Shown here: positions 1-5,398 of the stretch, piece after piece
Numbering within the stretch: position 1 is the first letter of the stretch
Layout: each line of letters starts with the position of its first letter
The notes under the pieces: generated by a model
What the model was told of the DNA's origin: nothing
The model's database searches: none
Seen by the model: the letters and a program-made list of their open reading frames with translations, nothing else
Origin: Sulfurovum sp.
Lineage (GTDB): Bacteria; Campylobacterota; Campylobacteria; Campylobacterales; Sulfurovaceae
Length of the DNA stretch: 7,304 nucleotides
Direction of reading: 5' to 3'
Assembly (NCBI GenBank): GCA_030622375.1
Contig: JAUXGC010000063.1
Coordinates: 1 to 7,304 of the forward strand
Position numbers and translations under genes: made by a program

Positions 1-965
1 GAAAAGGTCATAGGGTTATGTTTGCCTTTATGGGCAAGAAAAGACAGGTGTCTGCATAATATAGTGATCCTTCTTCTGATCTCATCGCGATTGGCTTCTG
101 GATCAAAAGTTCTACCAAGTCCTATAGACTTTTTAGAATGTGCTAATGCTATTGCCTCATTATCTATACCGCATATACGATCATAGAGTTGCTTCCCTGG
201 TTTGCCCCAAGAATAGAAGAGATCCTTTCGGCTTTTGATATCTCCGAGCGTACAGATCCCTCTTTGGGATAATTTTTCTTGATATCCTTTTCCGATGCCA
301 GGGAACTCTTTAATGGGAATATTTTTGATGAAGCCATCTACTTCATCAGGTCTTATGAACTTTACTCCATTTGGTTTGGCAGCATTTGTTCCTAGTTTTG
401 CAATCCATTTGGTTTTTGCTATGCCTATGGAAATAGGTAATCCAAGTTCATCTTTGATTTGTTGCTTTAGTCTAGTTGCAAACGCTACTACCTCTTCATC
501 TTTTATCCAGCCTGTCACATCACCAAAAAATTCATCTATGCTGAACTGCTCAATGGAAGGTATTTCTTTTTCAAGAAGCAGTTTTAGTTTGTGTGACAGT
601 TCATGGTAGTGAGGATAGTTAGGTGGAAGCATAGTGAGCGTTGGACACCATCTTAATGCTTCGGCTACAGGCATCGCTGTTTTTACTCCAAAGGCTCTTG
701 CTTCATAAGAGGATGTAGTAATAATACCTCTTACTCTTCCATTAGGATCTACAAAATACTCTTTGAATGTTTTATCTCCATTACTGCTGAGTATGGAACT
801 TGTGAATGCACCTTCTATGGCACTGAGATGTCTTATCTCTTTTTTTCTGTCAAAGATGCTGAGATTACTTCTTCCACCAACTGCTATGGGGATATTGTCT
901 AATTGTGTATTATTAATTCTGTGGGCAGCAGCAAAAAAGCAATCTAAGTCTAGGTGTAAAATCAT
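1..965 (-). CDS. dinB: Y-family translesion DNA polymerase, DinB/Pol IV type (partial, 3' end off window)
   Basis: This is a lesion-bypass DNA polymerase acting on stalled replication forks. I translated 321 codons without a stop; the gene runs off the left edge inside the C-terminal little-finger domain, so perhaps 50-90 residues are missing. The N-terminal metal motif is HLDLDCFF (D6 and D8, with F11 as the likely steric gate). The second metal motif SIDEFFGDV gives D144 and E145. SIGIAKTKWIAKLGTNAAKP (about 178-198) and the helix-hairpin-helix FPGIGKGYQEKL (221-232) are typical of the family. The start ATG is fixed by the family N-terminus, yet no Shine-Dalgarno precedes it and a -10 box ends 6 nt upstream, so the mRNA may be leaderless. 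Oddity: about 43 extra residues (roughly 32-78) lie between the GG of the finger region and the RGI motif that nearly adjoins it in E. coli DinB. ImuB or UmuC are less likely given the motifs. Confidence 0.93.
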   Translation of the reverse strand, partial: MILHLDLDCFFAAAHRINNTQLDNIPIAVGGRSNLSIFDRKKEIRHLSAIEGAFTSSILSSNGDKTFKEYFVDPNGRVRGIITTSSYEARAFGVKTAMPVAEALRWCPTLTMLPPNYPHYHELSHKLKLLLEKEIPSIEQFSIDEFFGDVTGWIKDEEVVAFATRLKQQIKDELGLPISIGIAKTKWIAKLGTNAAKPNGVKFIRPDEVDGFIKNIPIKEFPGIGKGYQEKLSQRGICTLGDIKSRKDLFYSWGKPGKQLYDRICGIDNEAIALAHSKKSIGLGRTFDPEANRDEIRRRITILCRHLSFLAHKGKHNPMTF

Positions 966-980
966 AATGTGATTGTAGCA
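966..980 (-). promoter_or_regulatory. Extended -10 promoter for dinB, probably leaderless
   Basis: On the minus strand TGC followed by TACAAT (977 to 972) forms a good extended -10 element. Only six bases (CACATT) separate it from the dinB ATG at 965, so initiation would fall at or next to the start codon. No -35 hexamer is evident, which is usual for sigma-70-type promoters in this phylum. No LexA-like palindrome is visible. Weaker AT-rich -10-like sequences further upstream could give a leadered transcript instead. Confidence 0.5.
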
Positions 981-1087
981 AGTTATATTGGTTAATTAGA
1001 AAAGTATGTCAGATTGACGGATTTGTATATTTTTAAATTCTAAAGACAATGCTACACTTCAAAGTCTGTGATTAAGGGGTGTATGAA

Positions 1088-1163
1088 TGGTGGAGCATAA
1101 CGGGATCGAACCGATGACCTCTTCGCTGCCAGCGAAGCGCTCTCCCAGCTGAGCTAATGCCCC
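1088..1163 (-). tRNA. tRNA-Ala, anticodon GGC
   Basis: A 76-nt cloverleaf is visible on the minus strand. The acceptor stem is GGGGCAT/ATGCTCC and contains the G3:U70 wobble pair that is the identity element for alanyl-tRNA synthetase. The D arm is GCTC/GAGC, the anticodon stem CTTCG/CGAAG, and the loop CTGGCAG with GGC at 1130-1128, which reads GCC and GCU alanine codons. The T loop is TTCGATC. A73 and the CCA end (1090-1088) are encoded. The T stem ATCGG/CCGTT has a U50-U64 mismatch where a G-C pair is usual. The tRNA lies downstream of the parvulin gene and upstream of dinB, all on the same strand. Confidence 0.97.
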
Positions 1164-1178
1164 AAGATTTAGAAAAAG

Positions 1179-1187
1179 ATTCTATCA
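1179..1187 (-). promoter_or_regulatory. Extended -10 promoter for tRNA-Ala
   Basis: The minus strand reads TGATAGAAT at 1187-1179, a match to the TGnTAnAAT extended -10 pattern. The expected start site near 1172 would give a short 5' leader of about 9 nt before the mature tRNA end at 1163. No -35 box is clear. The element lies in the 59-bp gap after the parvulin stop codon, so the tRNA may be transcribed independently as well as by read-through. Confidence 0.5.
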
Positions 1188-1222
1188 AAAAGTAGATTAA
1201 TCCTACCCTTTAATAGCTGAAA

Positions 1223-1501
1223 CTATGAACGTTTTGTTATTTCAAGAAGATGATATCCAAACTGTGTTTGTACTGGACCATGAACCACACCTACCTCATC
1301 ATTGAAAACTACTTTATCAAACTCTGGCACCATTTGACCTTGACCAAATGTTCCCAAGTCTCCACCTTGCGCACCTGATGGACAAGTTGAATTTTCTTTT
1401 GCCGCTTGTTCAAAAGTAATTTTACCCGAATTAATCTTCTCTTTTAGCTCGCTACATAACGCTTTATCACTTACCAATATGTGTCTTGCTGATGCTGTCA
1501 T
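1223..1501 (-). CDS. ppiC: Small cytoplasmic parvulin-type peptidyl-prolyl cis-trans isomerase
   Basis: This is a single-domain parvulin (rotamase) that would catalyse cis-trans isomerisation of peptidyl-prolyl bonds. The 92 residues match the length of E. coli PpiC (Par10). The sequence shows the family pattern in order: RHILV (6-10), the CPSG loop with C40 (40-43), GGDLGTFGQGQMVPEFD (46-62), and the closing TQFGYHLLEI (79-88). H7, C40 and H84 correspond to the parvulin active-site triad. There is no signal peptide or membrane segment, so it should be cytosolic, unlike the periplasmic SurA/PpiD/PEB4 proteins of the same fold. The ATG at 1501 is preceded by AAGGAA (1512-1507) at 5 nt. It follows the PP-loop gene by 25 nt and is probably co-transcribed with it. 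The substrate is unknown. Confidence 0.93.
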   Translation of the reverse strand: MTASARHILVSDKALCSELKEKINSGKITFEQAAKENSTCPSGAQGGDLGTFGQGQMVPEFDKVVFNDEVGVVHGPVQTQFGYHLLEITKRS

Positions 1502-1526
1502 TTTTATTCCTTTAATTATATTCTAT

Positions 1527-2513
1527 TTATTTAGTATTGAAAAAATACCGCTGTGCTTCTTTTTTTTCTGCGAAAGGAGAGGTGGCTATCATCTCCTCCC
1601 CAACCTCAACATCATAGCTTTCTTCGACTGAACTTCTTGTATAAGTTATGGCTAATTTTGCAGCCAAAACTTTGTCTTCCCTAGTTGCACCTGCACTTAA
1701 AAGTGAAAAAGGACCACCTATGGGTAATTTAACTGTAATATACTTTTCACTCTGGATGGTTTGCAAACCTTCATTGTCTTCTTTGTTGCGTCCTACTGCA
1801 AGTTTTGCACCATCAGGAAGCCTAAAGTGGCGACCAAACTTAAGTAACTCTATATCTTCCAGTTCAAAAGTATCAAAAGAGATAAACTCTTTAATTCGAT
1901 CAGAGTAGTGTGACTCTGTTAGCAGACAGCCACCCCCTGGAGACTCATAATCTTCCCAGCCATACGCTTTTGCCATAGCTAGTTGTCTCTCGCGACTACG
2001 TCCAGAGATATCAAGTAGTTTTTCTCTGTCAACCCAACCTTTTAGTTCTGGGGTCGTCTCTTCCATAAGTTTCGCACTCATGGGACGTAAGATAAGTTTC
2101 TCATTTTTATCATCAGCCAGTTTCGCTACTTGCTTCATGGCATCATGTCTCTGGCTCATAGGGCGCTGTCCTATTACTTCTCCTGTAAAAATAAAAGATG
2201 CCCCAAGTTCAGACATCATTGCTTTAGCTATCTTAAACATATATCCGTGACAATCTATGCAGGGATTAAAGTTTTTTCCATAGCCATATACTGGGTCAAA
2301 GAGAATATTTTGAATATACTCTTCTCGTACATCTACTATCTTAAATTTTGCACCTGCTATCTTTGCACGTTGCTCCATTATTTTACTGACGTCTTTAGTG
2401 CCACTAAAACCTATTTTAATATGTAATGCAAGTACTTCTATGTTTTGATCGACCATGAGCTTAATAGCAATCATACTATCAAGACCTCCACTAAATAAAG
2501 CTATTGCTTTCAT
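1527..2513 (-). CDS. PP-loop ATPase of ThiI/TtcA-like tRNA thiolation type with C-terminal NFACT-R-like domain
   Basis: The 328-residue protein begins with an N-type ATP pyrophosphatase loop, FSGGLDS (residues 7-13), the adenylation site of tRNA thiolases and related enzymes. Cysteines C85 and C88 (NPCIDCHGYMF) and C196 (SPGGGC) recall the CxxC plus distal Cys that hold the [4Fe-4S] cluster in TtcA and TtuA. Residues about 226-251 (FGRHFRL, then LAVGRNKEDNEGLQ) resemble the VGRN..DN..L signature of NFACT-R RNA-binding domains, which are known fused to ThiI-like modules. The likely role is ATP-dependent sulfuration of a tRNA base; the base and sulfur donor cannot be read from sequence. Databases often name such genes as TrmU-like or argininosuccinate synthase-like; the motifs argue against those specific functions. 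The ATG at 2513 sits directly beside the duplicated dnaG tail, which supplies a GGAG motif 10 nt upstream. It lies between dnaG and ppiC. Confidence 0.8.
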   Translation of the reverse strand: MKAIALFSGGLDSMIAIKLMVDQNIEVLALHIKIGFSGTKDVSKIMEQRAKIAGAKFKIVDVREEYIQNILFDPVYGYGKNFNPCIDCHGYMFKIAKAMMSELGASFIFTGEVIGQRPMSQRHDAMKQVAKLADDKNEKLILRPMSAKLMEETTPELKGWVDREKLLDISGRSRERQLAMAKAYGWEDYESPGGGCLLTESHYSDRIKEFISFDTFELEDIELLKFGRHFRLPDGAKLAVGRNKEDNEGLQTIQSEKYITVKLPIGGPFSLLSAGATREDKVLAAKLAITYTRSSVEESYDVEVGEEMIATSPFAEKKEAQRYFFNTK

Positions 2514-2563
2514 ATGCCACCAACTCCCCTCTTTTTAATCTTGGAATTATATCTGTTTTTATT
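2514..2563. repeat. 50-bp perfect direct repeat, copy 1 (between dnaG and PP-loop gene)
   Basis: Bases 2514-2563 are identical to 2657-2706 over all 50 positions, at an offset of 143 bp. Flanks diverge at once on both sides. This copy is not part of the current dnaG reading frame; read on the minus strand in the dnaG phase it still encodes the 16 residues IKTDIIPRLKRGELVA, then would continue YESNSFI and stop inside the next gene. It ends exactly at the ATG of the PP-loop gene. Confidence 0.97.
2524..2551 (-). promoter_or_regulatory. Candidate promoter -10 and Shine-Dalgarno for the PP-loop gene, inside repeat copy 1
   Basis: The minus strand of repeat copy 1 carries TATAAT at 2551-2546 and GAGGGGAG at 2531-2524, followed 10 nt later by the ATG at 2513. 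A start near 2539 would yield a leader of about 26 nt containing the ribosome-binding motif. The order and spacing suit a functional promoter, but the same sequence exists within the dnaG coding region, so the TATAAT could be a coincidence of the codons. There is no -35 or TG extension. Confidence 0.4.
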
Positions 2564-2580
2564 CTTTTATCTTTTTCTCC

Positions 2581-2607
2581 TTGAAAAGAGACAAAGTCCC
2601 TTTTCAA
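2581..2607 (-). other. 12-bp hairpin in dnaG/PP-loop intergenic RNA
   Basis: Two 12-base arms (2581-2592 and 2596-2607) flank a 3-base loop. In plus-strand sense one position is an A-C mismatch (2589/2599); in the minus-strand transcript the same position is a G-U wobble, so the stem pairs along its full length with a UUU loop. The stem is followed by A-rich rather than U-rich sequence, so it is not a typical intrinsic terminator. It lies in the 93-bp spacer between the two 50-bp repeats. A smaller hairpin, TTGCC/GGCAA with a 3-nt loop, lies at 2625-2637. Confidence 0.7.
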
Positions 2608-2642
2608 TTCCCCTCACTAAAGCTTTGCCTTTGGCAAGAATA

Positions 2643-4298
2643 CTAGTTGACACTAAATGCCACCAACTCCCCTCTTTTTAATCTTGGAATTATATCTGTT
2701 TTTATTTTGCGTATTAAAAAACTTTTTTTGGCAAAAGGAATAGTTGCATCTGTTGCAATACTTTTAAGTTTTATATCATAATGTTTAATGAGAAAATTAC
2801 GCAATACGTCTTGTAACTCTTTCTCGTTCATCACTTGTAAACTCTCATCTACAGCCAAGCCCATAAGATGAGGATGTTCATTCTCTCCATTAATCAGTGC
2901 AGAAAAGAGTGTCGCATACCTACCAAACATATCTATATCTATTACATCAAGAACACTGTCTATAAGGTCTGGTTTTTCAAGTAGTGTTTTTAGTATGCTA
3001 AGTTGTGCTATATCGTCTTTTTTTTCTCTAAAAATCTCTCTAGCTCTACTAGGCTGTGTTTGTTTGCCAAAAAGTGCAGAAGAGACTCCTAAAAGCGTAC
3101 TTGCCATAGGGATATAAGCATCTTTAATAATTTGACTCAATCCCTCTAAAAATTGTTTTGCTACTCCAAATGCCATCTCTTTGGCGCGCGGATCATTTAA
3201 GTCATGCACTTCAATAATTTTTTCTAAAACAAAAGGAATAAAGGGCTTAGATTCTCGAAGCAGTTTTGCTACTATTTTACTCTCTCCTTTGGCTATAAGG
3301 TCTGCTGGGTCTTGACCATCAGGAAAAAGAACAACCCCTCCATCAAAACCTGCTATGGACAACATTTGTGCTGCTTTAAGTGCTGCGGCTACCCCTGCTT
3401 TATCTCCATCGTATGCCAATATAATTTTAGGGCTACCCTTACGAAGCATAGGCAAGTGTTCTGGAGTTAGTGCTGTACCCATACCTGCAACAGCTTCTTT
3501 AAAGCCTGCTTGATGAAACATTACTACATCAAGATACCCTTCACAAATAATAATTTTTTTATTTTTGTAAATACTCTCTTTCGCCAAATGGTACCCATAA
3601 AGCAAACGTGATTTATTGAAGAGTTTAGTCTGTGGAGAGTTAATATATTTAGCTGGATGATTTGTAATAGTTCTGCCACCAAAGCCAACTATGGAAGCAC
3701 TTGGGGAGTGGATGGGAAATGTAATACGATCTACTAATCGTGCATAAAAACCGCTACCATTTTCACTTTTGGCAATAACTCCTGCATCTAATGCTTTAGG
3801 TAATGGAAGTAGTGAACTCTCCAAAAACTGCATTACCTCCTGTCCACTAGGAACATACCCTATCTCAAAAATTTCAATGGAATTTTGAGATACTCCTCTC
3901 TCTTTTAGATACTCCATGGCAACCTCATTGCTGTTGAGGTTTTTCATATGCCACTGCACTATGGCACTAAGTACACGTTTTGCATCAGAGTAGTCACTGC
4001 TTCCTTTGGTGTAGTTCAAAGAAAAATTAAACATAGATGCTAATTTTTCAATCGCTTCTGGATAAGTTAGTTTTTCAAGCTCCATTACAAACTTAATGCT
4101 GTCTCCACCTACACCACAACCAAAACAGTGATATATCTGCTTAACTGGACTTACAACAAAACTGGGTGTTTTCTCTCCATGAAACGGACAGTTGGCTTTA
4201 TAGTTGGCTCCTGCTTTACGCAACTCCACAAAGCTACCCACCACATCTACAATATCTATGCTACTCTTTAAAGATTCTATTGAAGCGTTATCTATCAT
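2643..4298 (-). CDS. dnaG: DNA primase DnaG
   Basis: DnaG makes the short RNA primers used by the replicative polymerase, recruited by the DnaB helicase. The 551 residues are a normal length for this phylum. The N-terminal CHC2 zinc finger has C37, H40, C58 and C61 (CPFHGEKTPSF, YHCFGCG). The RNA polymerase core includes GFGGRT (205-210) and YINSPQTKLFNKS (218-230). The TOPRIM catalytic motifs follow: ICEGYLDV with E253, AYDGDKAG with D297 and D299, and PDGQDPADL with D330. The C-terminal region from about 365, which binds the helicase, is divergent. The start ATG fits the family N-terminus MID.. but has no Shine-Dalgarno; a TATAAT box ends 6 nt before it. The final 20 codons or so overlap a 50-bp repeat copied downstream, and the last four residues FSVN may be a product of that rearrangement. 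Probably transcribed with the PP-loop and parvulin genes. Confidence 0.98.
   Translation of the reverse strand: MIDNASIESLKSSIDIVDVVGSFVELRKAGANYKANCPFHGEKTPSFVVSPVKQIYHCFGCGVGGDSIKFVMELEKLTYPEAIEKLASMFNFSLNYTKGSSDYSDAKRVLSAIVQWHMKNLNSNEVAMEYLKERGVSQNSIEIFEIGYVPSGQEVMQFLESSLLPLPKALDAGVIAKSENGSGFYARLVDRITFPIHSPSASIVGFGGRTITNHPAKYINSPQTKLFNKSRLLYGYHLAKESIYKNKKIIICEGYLDVVMFHQAGFKEAVAGMGTALTPEHLPMLRKGSPKIILAYDGDKAGVAAALKAAQMLSIAGFDGGVVLFPDGQDPADLIAKGESKIVAKLLRESKPFIPFVLEKIIEVHDLNDPRAKEMAFGVAKQFLEGLSQIIKDAYIPMASTLLGVSSALFGKQTQPSRAREIFREKKDDIAQLSILKTLLEKPDLIDSVLDVIDIDMFGRYATLFSALINGENEHPHLMGLAVDESLQVMNEKELQDVLRNFLIKHYDIKLKSIATDATIPFAKKSFLIRKIKTDIIPRLKRGELVAFSVN
2657..2706. repeat. 50-bp perfect direct repeat, copy 2 (inside dnaG 3' end)
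   Basis: This copy encodes DnaG residues 532-547 plus flanking bases and is continuous with the dnaG frame, which then adds FSVN and a TAG stop. It is the exact duplicate of 2514-2563. The 93 bp between copies (2564-2656) contain the dnaG stop codon and two inverted repeats, and show no resemblance to the dnaG sequence upstream of copy 2, so this is not a simple tandem duplication of 143 bp. Confidence 0.97.
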
Positions 4299-4304
4299 TT
4301 CAAC

Positions 4305-4310
4305 ATTATA
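4305..4310 (-). promoter_or_regulatory. -10 box for dnaG, probably leaderless
   Basis: A consensus TATAAT lies on the minus strand at 4310-4305, followed by GTTGAA and then the dnaG ATG at 4298. The spacing places the start site at about the A of the ATG, and no Shine-Dalgarno is present. It lies 10 bp from the opposing -10 box at 4321-4326, so RNA polymerase bound at one promoter should block the other. Confidence 0.55.
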
Positions 4311-4317
4311 TCTAATT

Positions 4318-4326
4318 TGCTATAAT
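4318..4326 (+). promoter_or_regulatory. Extended -10 promoter of the TPR-rnhA-rnc-aroC operon
   Basis: TGCTATAAT is a perfect extended -10 element. The expected start near 4333 leaves a leader of about 22 nt before the TTG start codon at 4355, with AAGG (4345-4348) as the ribosome-binding motif. It diverges from the dnaG promoter and its upstream contact region runs through the first dnaG codons. Confidence 0.65.
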
Positions 4327-4354
4327 CTAAAACAATTAATCAAAAAGGCAAAGT

Positions 4355-5398
4355 TTGGAAAATATTTTACCTGCTTACAATGACCCTCTTTTTAGTATCT
4401 TGCTTATTGTTGTTATTAGTCTCATTATTGCACTTGCTACTTATAGTTGGGGACTTTACAAACAACAAAAAGAGCAAGGTAGCTTACTCAAGTTTCTAGA
4501 CAAATTTGATAGTTCTGAGTGTGCGCTAGATACAACTGATATGCCTTTTGAATCACACATGTTTAAGCCTCTTGTACTGCTCTCTAAAGCATTTGAAAAT
4601 TCAGGAGAGTATCACAAATCCATTAGTCTTTATTTATACCTGATTAAAAATACTTCTGATAATTTAGAGAAATTTGAACTGATGGAGAGACTGGGGAACA
4701 CCTATCTTCATGCCGGCTTCCTAGAGCGTGCTAGATCTATTTATGTGGAGATATTACACAAAAAGCCTCGCAACATAAAAGTACTTTATTCTCTAGGTGT
4801 CGTATATGAGATGATGCAGGAGTACGATAAGGCAAGAGAAGTTATAGAGCCATTGGAAATGTTAGGAGAAGATGCCAATACTCTCACAAAATTTTTAGAA
4901 CTCTCTGAAGTTAAATCAGATAAAAAAATGTCTGTCAAAGAGAAGTTAAAAAAGTTAAAAAAAATTCTGAAAGAGGAGCCAAATTTATATAGACAAATCA
5001 TAAGTGCTACTCTCCAACTGAATACTGAAGAAGCGTGGAAAATGGTTGATATGAAGCATCTTAAAGAGATTATAGATATATTATGGTTCTTGCCAAATTC
5101 ACAATTAGATTTAGATATAATCAAATCCAATATACAGCTAAGTACGCTCTACTATGCCAAAGGATATCTACAAAAACCAACTGCCAAAAGTGGCATATTT
5201 AGTCTTGATATGTTAGCTACTGTAAAGCAGAGCGGCTTTGAGCAAGGAGATTTACTTTTTTCATACTTATGCAAAAAATGTAAACAGAGCTTCCCTGTCT
5301 CTTTTAATAGATGCCCAAACTGTATGACTATAAACTCTGTAGAAGTTGAGGAACAAATTGCAAAATCAAGCCCAAAAACAAATTACTCTCTACTCTGA
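4355..5398 (+). CDS. Membrane-anchored TPR protein with C-terminal zinc ribbon (LapB-like architecture)
   Basis: The 347-residue protein starts with one hydrophobic segment (about 12-30) followed by KQQKEQ, which predicts an inner-membrane anchor with the rest in the cytoplasm. Residues about 70-185 form helical TPR-type repeats (for example EKFELMERLGNTYLHAG and KVLYSLGVVYEMMQEYDKA). A lysine-rich helical stretch follows at 188-207. The C-terminus has CKKC (306-309) and CPNC (320-323), a rubredoxin-like metal knuckle with 10 residues between pairs. This order of anchor, TPRs and rubredoxin-type knuckle is that of LapB/YciM, which controls LpxC turnover in E. coli; the sequence is too diverged for me to assign that function. 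The start is TTG, as no ATG fits the N-terminal membrane segment, with AAGG 6 nt upstream. It is first in the operon, and its 3' end overlaps rnhA by 41 nt in another frame. Confidence 0.88.
   Translation: MENILPAYNDPLFSILLIVVISLIIALATYSWGLYKQQKEQGSLLKFLDKFDSSECALDTTDMPFESHMFKPLVLLSKAFENSGEYHKSISLYLYLIKNTSDNLEKFELMERLGNTYLHAGFLERARSIYVEILHKKPRNIKVLYSLGVVYEMMQEYDKAREVIEPLEMLGEDANTLTKFLELSEVKSDKKMSVKEKLKKLKKILKEEPNLYRQIISATLQLNTEEAWKMVDMKHLKEIIDILWFLPNSQLDLDIIKSNIQLSTLYYAKGYLQKPTAKSGIFSLDMLATVKQSGFEQGDLLFSYLCKKCKQSFPVSFNRCPNCMTINSVEVEEQIAKSSPKTNYSLL

Noticed and set aside
295..972. Plus-strand open frames at 295-609 and 763-972
   Set aside because: They lie antisense to the dinB coding sequence, which has clear polymerase motifs on the minus strand, and have no ribosome site or recognisable product.
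966..1087. Terminator or small RNA between tRNA-Ala and dinB
   Set aside because: Only short imperfect inverted repeats (for example AGAC/GTCT) were found; apart from the dinB -10 region I see nothing supportable in these 122 bp.
1648..2426. Plus-strand open frames at 1648-1908 and 2130-2426
   Set aside because: They are antisense to the PP-loop gene; the translations are low-complexity and resemble no family.
2581..2607. Rho-independent terminator after dnaG
   Set aside because: The stem is convincing but neither strand has a U tract following it, so it is reported as a hairpin only.
4786..5130. Minus-strand 114-residue frame inside the TPR gene
   Set aside because: It is a shadow of the TPR coding strand with no start signals or domain.
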